A stretch of DNA of 23,946 nucleotides from JASMHC01 sp964453855 (GTDB lineage: Bacteria > Pseudomonadota > Alphaproteobacteria > Rhodobacterales > Rhodobacteraceae): assembly GCA_964453855.1 (NCBI GenBank), contig CAYVRN010000047.1, forward strand, positions 1 through 23,946, given 5' to 3'. Shown here piece after piece: positions 8,202-15,588 of the stretch (positions are counted from its first letter, which is position 1; each line of letters opens with the position of its first letter). Made by a program: the position numbers and the translations under genes. The notes under the pieces are model-generated. The model searched no databases. It saw only the letters and a program-made list of their open reading frames with translations, and was not told where the DNA came from.

Positions 8202-8632
8202 CAGCGCACCACGAACGTGCCAGCAAGACCACGATTTTCGTAGCCATCCACCCAGAAGTCAAAGTTGCCGGGTCTTATCGGGACAAACCAGACGTCGATT
8301 GTACCTTCATCGTCGAACTCGATTGCGTAAAGCCCCATTGGCTGCACTTCGAGATCTTCAATTACAACCTGATCAATCCAGCTGTTTCGAAACAGGTCAG
8401 GGGCAACAATCTGAAATTCCTCTCCGCCATCATGCACGATCCGCCAGCGGTAGAACTTGCCGGTTTCCAATTCAAATTCCGTGTGCGAAAGACTGAGTGT
8501 TGCACTGTCGATCATCATATCGGGCAATCGCGTCGCCCTTGATGCCAGATTGCCCTCTGCCCACGCCATTCCCGACCAAGGGGCCGCGGCAGCCAAGAAC
8601 GTTACAACACTGACAAACTTCCGTAAACGCAT
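8201..8632 (-). CDS. Exported cupredoxin-like protein without copper ligands
   Basis: A 143-residue protein starting at ATG 8632, with GGAG 9 bases upstream and a signal peptide (MRLRKFVSVVTFLAAAAP through AWAEG). A second ATG at 8656 would only lengthen the signal region. The mature part has the cupredoxin pattern: a LETGKFYRWRIVHDGGEEFQIVAPDLF strand pair, then DVWFVPIRPGNFDFWVDG and GLAGTFVVR, which corresponds to the usual F.p.kpG.Y.f.C...H..GM.G...V end. The expected copper ligands (Cys, His, Met) are replaced by Trp/Val, Glu/Asn and Leu. It is the first gene of the leftward operon with the propeller and ABC proteins. Fold assignment is by pattern only; I do not recognise a named family. 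Confidence 0.7.
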   Translation of the reverse strand: MRLRKFVSVVTFLAAAAPWSGMAWAEGNLASRATRLPDMMIDSATLSLSHTEFELETGKFYRWRIVHDGGEEFQIVAPDLFRNSWIDQVVIEDLEVQPMGLYAIEFDDEGTIDVWFVPIRPGNFDFWVDGYENRGLAGTFVVR

Positions 8633-8795
8633 AAAGGTTTTCTCCTGTATCGCCACACAAACAAATTCATATTGTAATATCCATACAAATCTATTTTCCC
8701 ATTGAATTTACAAATATAGCAGATTGCATAGCACAAGTTGCTTCGGTGCTATTCTGCGAAAGATTAGTCTTGTTTCGCAGAAGGGGAGAAACGAA
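8633..8795. promoter_or_regulatory. Divergent promoter region of the two ABC operons
   Basis: This AT-rich gap of about 160 bases separates the leftward cupredoxin/propeller/ABC-2 operon from the rightward NitT/TauT-type ABC operon and must hold promoters for both. It contains several AT-rich short inverted repeats (for example ATATT-GT-AATAT near 8672) but no long palindrome. GGGGAG at about 8783-8788 serves the rightward gene. Confidence 0.5.
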
Positions 8796-9806
8796 ATGAA
8801 AATGCGTCAACTGCTGCGCGTTATTGGTACTGCGCTGTTGGGAATGGCTGTTCTGAGCGGTCAATCACATGCATTTCAACCCCCCAAAAAAGATCTGGGA
8901 CAGGTCCAAGTGGGCGTATTGCTTAATGGGACTGCAAGTTGGGAAATGAAGGTCATCAAGGACATGGGGCTTGATGAAGAAAATGGCTTTGAGCTTGTGC
9001 TTAAGGACGTATCAGGCAAACAAGCAAGCCACGTAGCGCTCATGTCCGGCGATGTGGATATAGTGCTGTCGGATTTTGTCTGGGTCGCTTCCCTTCGCTC
9101 TTCAGGCGAAAGTTTGACCTCAGTTCCGCACTCTTATGCGGTTGGAGGGCTGATGGTTTCTGCAGACGGGCAGATATCCTCACTTGCCGATTTGCCCGGC
9201 AAAACCATCGGTATCGCAGGCGGACCAGTCGACAAAAGCTGGGTCATCCTGCAGGCTTACTATAAAGCCGAGACCGGCCAATCACTGGCAGACAAGGTCA
9301 CTGCGCGATTTGGTGCGGCGCCCCTTATAAATGAACTGCTGTCCGAAGGGCAAATCGATGCTTCACTGAATTTCTGGCATTTCAATGCGCGTGCGAAAGC
9401 CTCAGGTGCCAAAGAGTTGATCTCGGTGGATAAAATGATGCAGGAAATGGGTATCACCAATAGCCCGCCGCTGCTTGCATGGGTTTTCCGTGATGAAACA
9501 GCTGCCAAAAAACAGGATCAGATTGAGGCCTTCCTGAATGCATCCTTTGCCGCCAAAGCAATATTGCTGGAAGACGACGCTGTTTGGGAGGGGCTACGCG
9601 AAAAAATGCGTGCGACCGATAATGATGCGCTATTTACAACGCTGCGTGACGACTATCGTGCGGGTATCTTACGTAGCTACAATGACGACACTATAGCGGC
9701 AGCGGCGGCATCATTCGCCATCATGGCCGAACACGGAGGACCCGATCTTGTCGGTGATAGCACAGAGATGGACTCTGGCACTTTCTGGGCAGGCTATCGT
9801 CACTAG
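8796..9806 (+). CDS. ABC transporter substrate-binding protein, NitT/TauT/SsuA type
   Basis: A 336-residue exported binding protein. ATG at 8796 is chosen because it follows AAGGGGAGAAACGAA and opens a signal peptide (MKMRQLLRVIGTALLG to SHAFQ); the longer frame from 8724 adds unrelated residues. The mature protein shows the type II binding-protein pattern of sulfonate/nitrate/thiamine-precursor receptors: VQVGVLLNGTASWEMKVIKD, GDVDIVLSDFVWVASLR, a hinge at SLADLPGKTIGIAGG, and DASLNFWHFNARAKASG. It is first of four rightward genes with the permease 11 bases downstream and two ATPases after it. Ligand cannot be read from sequence; placement beside PQQ oxidation genes suggests uptake of a compound linked to alcohol oxidation (a product, a cofactor precursor or a metal chelate), which is inference. 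Confidence 0.85.
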   Translation: MKMRQLLRVIGTALLGMAVLSGQSHAFQPPKKDLGQVQVGVLLNGTASWEMKVIKDMGLDEENGFELVLKDVSGKQASHVALMSGDVDIVLSDFVWVASLRSSGESLTSVPHSYAVGGLMVSADGQISSLADLPGKTIGIAGGPVDKSWVILQAYYKAETGQSLADKVTARFGAAPLINELLSEGQIDASLNFWHFNARAKASGAKELISVDKMMQEMGITNSPPLLAWVFRDETAAKKQDQIEAFLNASFAAKAILLEDDAVWEGLREKMRATDNDALFTTLRDDYRAGILRSYNDDTIAAAAASFAIMAEHGGPDLVGDSTEMDSGTFWAGYRH

Positions 9807-9817
9807 GGTAGCCGGGC

Positions 9818-10594
9818 ATGTCTGAAACCGGGCACAAGTCCGGCGCAGCTTTGGGGCGGTTGGAATGGTTTTCGCTGCCCCTACTATTCTTGATCTGGCA
9901 AATGGTGGCGATGCTGGTCGCGCATAGACTGTTCCCAACACCAGGCGTTGTCTTTGGCGAACTATATGAACTGGCAACCCAACGACACTTGATCGCCGAT
10001 ATGTCCAAAACTCTTGGTCGTGCCATAATGGCATTTTTTGCTGCAATGACGTTGGGAATTACAATCGGCGGAACATTGGGCCGATTTTCTCACGCGGACA
10101 GTTTGTTTGGTAACTGGATATTGATTGGGCTGAATATTCCGGCAATCGTTGTTGCTATCACATGTTATATCTGGCTGGGACTGACCGAATTTGCTTTGAT
10201 CCTTGCCGTCGTTATCAACAAAATGCCGCTGGTTGCGGTTACCATGCGCGAAGGCGTTCGGGCTTTGGATCACGGTTTGGCCGAATTAGCGGTGGTTTAT
10301 CGTGTTAGTTTTTGGCGTCGAGTGCAAAAATTCATCATCCCGCAACTGATGCCCTACGTACTGACCGCCTCCCGAACCGGACTTTCACTTATCTGGAAGA
10401 TTGTTCTAGTTTTCGAAGTACTGGGCAGTGACGGAGGCGTTGGCTTCCGCATTGGTATCTTCTTTCAAAACTTCGACATGAAGGGTATTTTGGCCTATAC
10501 TCTCGCGTTTATGGCGGTGGTCATCCTAATAGAATATGGCGCGATGCGCCCGCTGGAAAACAGGATACTCGGATGGCGTCCGGTGCGCAGTTAA
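9818..10594 (+). CDS. ABC transporter permease, NitT/TauT/SsuC type
   Basis: A 258-residue inner-membrane protein with about six transmembrane segments and the cytoplasmic EAA-type loop ALDHGLAELAVVYRVSFWRR that docks to the ATPase, typical of SsuC/TauC/NrtB permeases. It begins 11 bases after the binding-protein stop, and its last 22 bases overlap the start of the ATPase gene, so the three form one import system. It lacks any fused domain. The family is secure; the substrate is not. Confidence 0.9.
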   Translation: MSETGHKSGAALGRLEWFSLPLLFLIWQMVAMLVAHRLFPTPGVVFGELYELATQRHLIADMSKTLGRAIMAFFAAMTLGITIGGTLGRFSHADSLFGNWILIGLNIPAIVVAITCYIWLGLTEFALILAVVINKMPLVAVTMREGVRALDHGLAELAVVYRVSFWRRVQKFIIPQLMPYVLTASRTGLSLIWKIVLVFEVLGSDGGVGFRIGIFFQNFDMKGILAYTLAFMAVVILIEYGAMRPLENRILGWRPVRS

Positions 10595-11289
10595 ATGTAA
10601 GCGTTGAACAAAAGAGCTTTGGTAACGAAACTCTTTTCAAAGGCATTTATTTTGAGGTGCCACCAGGGCAGATAGTGGCCCTGATTGGTCCCTCGGGGGT
10701 CGGGAAATCAACACTTCTGCGATTGATCGCAGGCATAGACACTGACTACGCTGGCAAGGTCATGGTGGACGGAAAAACGCCAACTCAAGCGCAGGTACCC
10801 GGCTTTGTTTTTCAGGACCCGCGGCTTTTGCCTTGGGAAACCGCGCTTGGTAATCTGCTTGCTGTCAAGCCGGATCTCCCACCAGATACTGGTCGCAAGC
10901 TTCTGGCCGGTGTCGGTCTTGAAGCAGCTGAACATCTGCGACCATCGGAATTGTCCGGCGGAATGCAAAGGCGTGTGGCACTGGCAAGAGCCCTTGCAGT
11001 TTCATCGCGTCTTTTGCTTCTTGATGAGCCATTCGTATCGATTGACCGAAAGCTGGCGGGCGAATTGCATTTGCTGCTTGCAGGCGTGGTGAAGCAATTT
11101 GGGCCAACGGTGATACTGGTGACACACGATCCATATGATGCCGCCGTGCTTGCGGATCGGGTGATAATCTTGCGGGATCGCCCAGCAAGAGTGGTTAGTG
11201 ATACGGTTCTGGACATCCCCCATGCCGAACGCAGCAGCGATATAGTGGCTTCCATAACACGTGATCTTGATGCAGGGATGCGCGAATGA
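10573..11289 (+). CDS. ABC transporter ATP-binding protein, NitT/TauT/SsuB type
   Basis: A 238-residue ATPase with Walker A GPSGVGKST (39-47), Q-loop FQDPRLLPW (80-88), signature LSGGMQRR (127-134), Walker B LLLLDEP (147-153) and switch His in VTHDPYDA. The RLLPW form after the Q-loop and the GMQRR signature are characteristic of SsuB/TauB/NrtD ATPases, matching the upstream permease. Its D-loop reads FVSID rather than the common FGALD, a mild divergence. The ATG at 10573 lies within the end of the permease gene, and its TGA overlaps the ATG of the following ATPase (ATGA at 11286-11289). Confidence 0.92.
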   Translation: MASGAQLNVSVEQKSFGNETLFKGIYFEVPPGQIVALIGPSGVGKSTLLRLIAGIDTDYAGKVMVDGKTPTQAQVPGFVFQDPRLLPWETALGNLLAVKPDLPPDTGRKLLAGVGLEAAEHLRPSELSGGMQRRVALARALAVSSRLLLLDEPFVSIDRKLAGELHLLLAGVVKQFGPTVILVTHDPYDAAVLADRVIILRDRPARVVSDTVLDIPHAERSSDIVASITRDLDAGMRE

Positions 11290-12032
11290 ATGAAATAGAA
11301 AAAATTCTTTCGCTTTCCGGGGTGTCGAAATCCTATGGCAAGATCAACGCGCTTCACGATGTAAGTTTTGACCTGAACGCCGGACAGTTTGTTGGTCTGC
11401 TTGGTCCAAACGGAGCGGGTAAATCTACCATGTTCCAAATAATTTCCGGTCTGCTCGCACCGAATGAAGGCTCGGTCACTGTTTTTGGTCAAAACTATGC
11501 AAACGATGCTGCGGTAATCCTGAGACGACTAGGCGTGGTCTTTCAAGAGCGATCAGTGGATCTGGACATGACGATCAAAGAAAATCTTTCCTTTCACGGT
11601 CGCCTATTCGGATTGTCCGGCAATAGACTGAAGGATCGAATTGCAGAACAGACGACCCGGTTTGGTTTCACTGACATGCAGGAACGCAGGGTCAGACAAT
11701 TATCAGGAGGTCAACAGCGAAAGGTCGAAATAGCGCGCGCTTTATTGAACCGCCCTGGCCTTCTGATTATGGACGAACCCACCGCAGGGCTGGATGCCCC
11801 ATCAAGGCGGGCGTTGGTTCAGGATATTCGGGAGTTGGCGACTGAGGCGCAGGTAGCGATACTTTGGGCGACGCATTTGGTGGATGAGGTCGAATATGCG
11901 GATCGCGTTATCCTAATACGGGATGGACAAGTCGTGGCTGACGGCACCCCCAACGAGCTTAAGGATATGGCGGGCACAGCAGACCTAACAGACGCCTATG
12001 CGGCGCTTGTGGGAACATCAGAGAAGGGCTGA
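11286..12032 (+). CDS. ABC ATPase of the PQQ-alcohol-oxidation ABC-2 system (PedA-like)
   Basis: A 248-residue ATPase with Walker A GPNGAGKST (40-48), signature LSGGQQRK (139-146), Walker B LLIMDEP (159-165) followed by TAGLD, and switch His in ATHLVDE. The segment LGVVFQERSVDLDMTIKENL is the hallmark of the ATPase of PQQ-dependent alcohol dehydrogenase ABC systems, where LGVVFQxxxLDLDLSV is usual. It should therefore pair with the ABC-2 permease at 5262-6101, encoded on the opposite strand. Here it is the fourth gene of the importer operon with a 4-base overlap, so exporter ATPase and importer are made together. It ends about 30 bases from the convergent lipocalin gene. Confidence 0.9.
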   Translation: MNEIEKILSLSGVSKSYGKINALHDVSFDLNAGQFVGLLGPNGAGKSTMFQIISGLLAPNEGSVTVFGQNYANDAAVILRRLGVVFQERSVDLDMTIKENLSFHGRLFGLSGNRLKDRIAEQTTRFGFTDMQERRVRQLSGGQQRKVEIARALLNRPGLLIMDEPTAGLDAPSRRALVQDIRELATEAQVAILWATHLVDEVEYADRVILIRDGQVVADGTPNELKDMAGTADLTDAYAALVGTSEKG

Positions 12033-12062
12033 ACAGGATCGTAATAGGCCACTCGATCGGAA

Positions 12063-12590
12063 TCATGGGGCTTGCTTGACTATTCGGATCACACTCTCGG
12101 AATATCCAGCCTCCACAAGCTTCTTTATTCCCAAGGCCAGTGTTTCCGGATCAGTCTTTGCCGACTTCGACAACACCCAACCAACTTGACCTATGGGTGA
12201 CCCCAGAACCGCAAGACTGTCATCCTCGGCCTGCCAGAGCACTATTAAAGTGACATCCCCAAATTGCCTGTGGCGAACAAACCGCATCCCAAAGACGCTA
12301 GGCTCATGTTCTACCAAAATGCCGTCTATAGCCAAAACAGGACCAGATACGCCTCCTTTGTGGCAAATCATTTTGAGCGTCATCCGACTGTCCTCTCTGG
12401 TCAAGATTTCCACCTTTACCGCGTGGCAGTTGTTTTCGAATAGACTGGGAGAACGTGCAATTTGGAACCAGTCTCCAACAAGACGCGTCTTTTGGTAATC
12501 CGTTATTGTCTCTGCGAAGCTGGACCCTGCGAGAACTGTCGAGGTGACTACACAAGATAACCAGATCAGCACTTTCCGTTTTGAATTCAC
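12063..12590 (-). CDS. Exported lipocalin family protein (Blc-like)
   Basis: A 175-residue protein starting with GTG at 12590, since the frame has no ATG until it runs into the divergent gene; GGAGAGG sits just upstream. It has a signal peptide (MNSKRKVLIWLSCVV to GSSFAE) and the N-terminal lipocalin motif LVGDWFQIARSPSLFENNC, equivalent to GxWYxIAR of bacterial lipocalin. Later strands include FGMRFVRHRQFGDVTLIVLW and the terminal GWVLSKSAKTDPETL. No lipobox cysteine is present, so it is probably soluble in the periplasm rather than outer-membrane anchored. Bacterial lipocalins bind small hydrophobic ligands. Its job next to alcohol-oxidation genes is unknown. Confidence 0.8.
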   Translation of the reverse strand: MNSKRKVLIWLSCVVTSTVLAGSSFAETITDYQKTRLVGDWFQIARSPSLFENNCHAVKVEILTREDSRMTLKMICHKGGVSGPVLAIDGILVEHEPSVFGMRFVRHRQFGDVTLIVLWQAEDDSLAVLGSPIGQVGWVLSKSAKTDPETLALGIKKLVEAGYSESVIRIVKQAP

Positions 12591-12714
12591 GCCACCTCTC
12601 CGTCCAAAAGAACGCCACCACCATGACAAAAAGTCTACTCCAAAAAGACAATTCTGCTCATTACTTTTTCCAATGTAAGCTACCTCTATTATCGACTTAT
12701 TGTTTGGAGGTCTC
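12591..12714. promoter_or_regulatory. Divergent promoter region between lipocalin and membrane-protein genes
   Basis: This 124-base gap between two divergent start codons must hold both promoters. GGAGG at 12706-12710 serves the rightward ATG at 12715. I see no long palindrome. Confidence 0.45.
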
Positions 12715-13524
12715 ATGCGGCTTTGGAATTCACTCTTGTCAGTTTGCCTTGTTCTGGCTGCAGGGCTTGGTTTGCTGGTTTTGTCGGGGAATGCGCGTGG
12801 CCTGAATGCACCAACGCTAGAGGCTCGACTTGTTGTTCGGGATTTTCCGGTACCCACAGGCTTTGGGATCGACCCTGATCGCGTTGGGAATTTCATGGCT
12901 GAGCAGCTTAGCCGCCGTCTGGACGAGGACGTGGCGCTACGCTTGACCCTCAAGCCCGGCACCAGAGACAAGGTGAAGGAACTCGTACTGCCCAGACTAA
13001 TGAACGTCGTCGTTGTCCAGGCAATGATGAACGACATCCCTGAACTTTCGGCGATCCTGAACATCGGTGATTTCCACCGTACAGTAACAGGGCAAATCAC
13101 CACCACCAAACAGGCCAATGACGTTGCATTGACAGTTCCAGGCGCACTTCTGGCAGAAGTGAATGGTGAAAAGGTGAAGCTAATCAACACATCAACTGGA
13201 ATGGTCGCACTGAACTTAGGCGATATGGAGCCAGGTCAGGTACATACCGTCACAATCTGGCTGGGCGAGGACTCTTTGAACAGTGACCTCGGTCGTACCA
13301 TACGCGTCGGTGCCGAAGCAGGCATGCGTGGTCGGGTGTTGTTGTGGGGAACACAGGGCTGGTTTGGCGCAGATCTTGAGGCAATACGCTGGTCGCGTTG
13401 GCTGGTCGGCATGTTGCTGAGCGGCACTTTTTTGTTTGGATTGACCAGCCTGATCCTCCCAGTAATCACTTGGCGACAGGTGCGTGTTCGGAAGCGCACT
13501 GTGGATTCTTTGCCCGAAAAGTAG
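12715..13524 (+). CDS. Exported protein anchored by a C-terminal membrane segment, unrecognised
   Basis: A 269-residue protein starting at ATG 12715, with GGAGG four bases upstream; a TTG at 12700 in the same frame has no such site. It has an N-terminal signal segment (MRLWNSLLSVCLVLAAGLGL), a periplasmic region of about 200 residues and one C-terminal transmembrane segment (WLVGMLLSGTFLFGLTSLIL), ending in a short basic cytoplasmic tail. The mature N-terminus LEARLVVRDFPVPTGFGIDPDRVGNF is followed by a helical part, then a beta-rich part with ANDVALTVPGALLAEVNGEKVKL and GQVHTVTIWLGED that reads like an Ig-like or FixG-like domain ahead of the membrane anchor. I do not recognise a named family. 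It converges with the gene at 13554. Confidence 0.75.
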   Translation: MRLWNSLLSVCLVLAAGLGLLVLSGNARGLNAPTLEARLVVRDFPVPTGFGIDPDRVGNFMAEQLSRRLDEDVALRLTLKPGTRDKVKELVLPRLMNVVVVQAMMNDIPELSAILNIGDFHRTVTGQITTTKQANDVALTVPGALLAEVNGEKVKLINTSTGMVALNLGDMEPGQVHTVTIWLGEDSLNSDLGRTIRVGAEAGMRGRVLLWGTQGWFGADLEAIRWSRWLVGMLLSGTFLFGLTSLILPVITWRQVRVRKRTVDSLPEK

Positions 13525-13553
13525 CCAGGTATGCGGTTTGATTACTTTGGAAA

Positions 13554-14156
13554 CTATTGCGGTTTGGTTGGTGTAATTGGGGCTGCCGCAGTGTCAAATG
13601 TCAGCATTGATGGATCAAAAATGGATACCCGTTCTCCTACGGTGCCTTCCCCCCCGGGTCGCGTATCGCCCAGTTCCTCATCAATTTCTTCGGCCAATGC
13701 TTCGGCTGTGTATTCAGGCAACTTTTCTTCAATATCGATTGTGCCCTGAATCTGCTCACCCTCTGAAATCAAACCCAAGGCAGCGTTAACTTTTACGATG
13801 AGATCGTCGGAATACGGCAGCTGATAGGCCCTTGGCGGACCAACTGGGTAGTTCTCAGAGTCCAAGGTCTGAAGCCACAGGTAGACCCTACCTTCTTCGC
13901 CCTGAAGGGCATTGGGCTCGATCATTTGGGCCCAAAGCATGCGGAAGCTACGGGGGATATCCCCGTCTGATGGCAAGCCCCGCAATTCACCCACGCCCCA
14001 AAATACAAGAGGAATGGTCGCCACCGTCGCCGTCGTGGCGAGAACTTTCATCACCCAGTGAATACGCGTGAGAAGCAACAAATATGCAAGGAGAGCCGCC
14101 ACCAGTGCGTAAGAAACGGTTAAGCTGAGGATGACATAGGTCATGTTCATGAGCAT
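13554..14156 (-). CDS. Membrane protein of the TolQ-like gene module, unrecognised
   Basis: A 200-residue protein from ATG 14156, one base after the stop of the preceding gene, with AGGTG upstream; the longer frame to 14192 lies inside that gene, and an ATG at 14150 is also possible. It has two N-terminal transmembrane segments (TYVILSLTVSYALVAALLAY and VLATTATVATIPLVFWGVG) followed by an acidic soluble region of about 140 residues. Visible pieces include RMLWAQMIEPNALQGEEGRV, YLWLQTLDSENYPVGPPRAY and a C-terminal acidic stretch EYTAEALAEEIDEELGD. It is third in a run with the TolQ-type channel and its partner, so it is probably part of the same complex. No family recognised. Confidence 0.75.
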   Translation of the reverse strand: MLMNMTYVILSLTVSYALVAALLAYLLLLTRIHWVMKVLATTATVATIPLVFWGVGELRGLPSDGDIPRSFRMLWAQMIEPNALQGEEGRVYLWLQTLDSENYPVGPPRAYQLPYSDDLIVKVNAALGLISEGEQIQGTIDIEEKLPEYTAEALAEEIDEELGDTRPGGEGTVGERVSIFDPSMLTFDTAAAPITPTKPQ

Positions 14157-14157
14157 T

Positions 14158-14832
14158 TCACCTATCCATGACCTGGCCTGTCGTGGCGTCAATTATGCCG
14201 CCTCCGCCGGAGCGGGTATTGCGACCTTTGCTACCGCCGCGCGTCAGTTCGACCAAGCTTTTGGGTACATTGTTTACGTTGATCACCTCTTCGCCTTTCA
14301 ATGTGAACCTTACAGCGGTCTGTTCATCACCCTTGCCTGTCAAATTCAATGTTTGGTAAAAGATGACCCTGACAGAAGGGTTTAGCTTTTCAACCTTCAC
14401 CGAAACAGGAAGGTGCACGGTGCTATTGGCGATATAGTGCACAATATTGACGACATATTCTCCGTCTTCCAGACCGCGGAAGCTGATGATTTCCTGATTG
14501 AGCGGATTTGTGATTTCCTTGTCATTGAACAAAACGACGTCCTTGAACATTCCACGGTCATCACGGTCCAAATGCATTAACCCGGCTTCGCGTTGAGTGT
14601 ACCAGACTATGTTGCCGGCAGGATCCATCACGTAGGTGTCAACATCGTCAGGATTGTTGTCCGGCCAACTTACGGTGATTAGCATTTCGGCCTTGGGGTC
14701 TACCTTACCTTCGTCTGCAGGCTTGTTGATCATGGCAAAGCTGATAAAAAACATGAAGGTGATTGCCTTCAGGGAATTGAACAGCAATGCTGAAAATATC
14801 TCGAATTCTGGTTCAGCTTCCTCTTCAAACAT
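14158..14832 (-). CDS. Single-pass membrane protein with DUF2135/YfaP-like periplasmic domain, partner of TolQ-type channel
   Basis: A 224-residue protein whose ATG at 14832 overlaps the end of the TolQ-type gene by 8 bases. Layout: a short acidic N-terminus (FEEEAEPEFEIF), one transmembrane segment (about 18-36, SLKAITFMFFISFAM), then a periplasmic beta-rich domain. Its segment LITVSWPDNNPDDVDTYVMD, followed by PAGNIVWYT and LDRDDRG, resembles the Ca-binding-like repeat of DUF2135/YfaP-type domains. The C-terminus is Gly/Arg-rich (GGSKGRNTRSGGGG). Topology and position match ExbD/TolR, but the Asp found in the ExbD/TolR membrane segment is absent. It is therefore either a diverged energy-transducing partner or a different type of protein. 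Domain similarity is by eye. Confidence 0.7.
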   Translation of the reverse strand: MFEEEAEPEFEIFSALLFNSLKAITFMFFISFAMINKPADEGKVDPKAEMLITVSWPDNNPDDVDTYVMDPAGNIVWYTQREAGLMHLDRDDRGMFKDVVLFNDKEITNPLNQEIISFRGLEDGEYVVNIVHYIANSTVHLPVSVKVEKLNPSVRVIFYQTLNLTGKGDEQTAVRFTLKGEEVINVNNVPKSLVELTRGGSKGRNTRSGGGGIIDATTGQVMDR

Positions 14833-15580
14833 TGACGCCCTCTCTGCGTTCCTTGCGCGTCAGCAAGGGCAGGAGTGAGGCTTCGGTAAAGCTGACTGTT
14901 GTCTGGCTAATGTCGGTCACAAGAGAGTCAGCAATGTTGTATTCAAGCCTCAAAAGGATGCCGCCAATCAACCCGGCGATCGTCGTTAGAAGTGAAACAG
15001 CCATACCTGCAATCATCTTTTGCAGGGCGCCACGCAGGGTATCGACATCGAAATTCGACAAATCGCCCATGGAATTCAGCATCATGACAAATCCGACCAT
15101 CGTGCCAAGCATGCCCAGTTTGTAAAGTAGATCGGACGAGTATGTGCCGATTTTGGTGCGACGACGAAACTCGGCACCAAGGCTCATCATTAACAGATGT
15201 GCGTTACCCTCTACCTCGCCTGGATGTTCGCGAGAGCGAATTACATCAGCGATATAACGGTCAATCATACCACCGCCATTTGGTAGGTCTGGCACTTCCA
15301 CAGCCCTGTCCAGTTGCTCTTTAAATTGCATCGCGCGGCGGTACTCGCGACCCAATTCCACAAGGATCCAAAGGCAATGCATAGAGAAGCCGACATAAAG
15401 CACTGCAATCAGCACGGTAATGCGTGACTCATCCGCCGCGAAAAGATAGGTCAGCAGCCCGTAATCATAGGATACGACGGCCCCCAATGTTATGAGTGCC
15501 ATCAAGAGGATCCACTTCAGTACCGCGTCGTATGCGCCATCGCGGCCCGATGCGGTTAGAACATCGGTGATTTGTGCCAT
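14825..15580 (-). CDS. MotA/TolQ/ExbB proton-channel family protein
   Basis: A 251-residue inner-membrane protein. ATG 15580 follows an AGGTAGGGGG ribosome site and is preferred over the longer frame to 15631, which would overlap the upstream gene. Transmembrane segments lie at about 22-44 and 53-75, with a long cytoplasmic loop containing EFRRRTKIGTYSSDLLYKLG. Two further segments carry the family signature: LGMLGTMVGFVMMLNSM and MIAGMAVSLLTTIAGLIGGI. It forms the channel half of a proton-driven envelope machine, as in ExbBD, TolQR or MotAB. It is followed by two membrane proteins with overlapping or abutting genes. No TonB, TolA or OmpA-like partner is in the window, so what it energises is unknown. 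Confidence 0.88.
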   Translation of the reverse strand: MAQITDVLTASGRDGAYDAVLKWILLMALITLGAVVSYDYGLLTYLFAADESRITVLIAVLYVGFSMHCLWILVELGREYRRAMQFKEQLDRAVEVPDLPNGGGMIDRYIADVIRSREHPGEVEGNAHLLMMSLGAEFRRRTKIGTYSSDLLYKLGMLGTMVGFVMMLNSMGDLSNFDVDTLRGALQKMIAGMAVSLLTTIAGLIGGILLRLEYNIADSLVTDISQTTVSFTEASLLPLLTRKERREGVNV

Positions 15581-15588
15581 ATTACCCC

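Noticed and set aside
12591..13190. Long N-terminal extension of the lipocalin frame
   Set aside because: The extension is antisense to the 12715-13524 gene and unrelated to lipocalins. A GTG start at 12590 with a signal peptide is far better.
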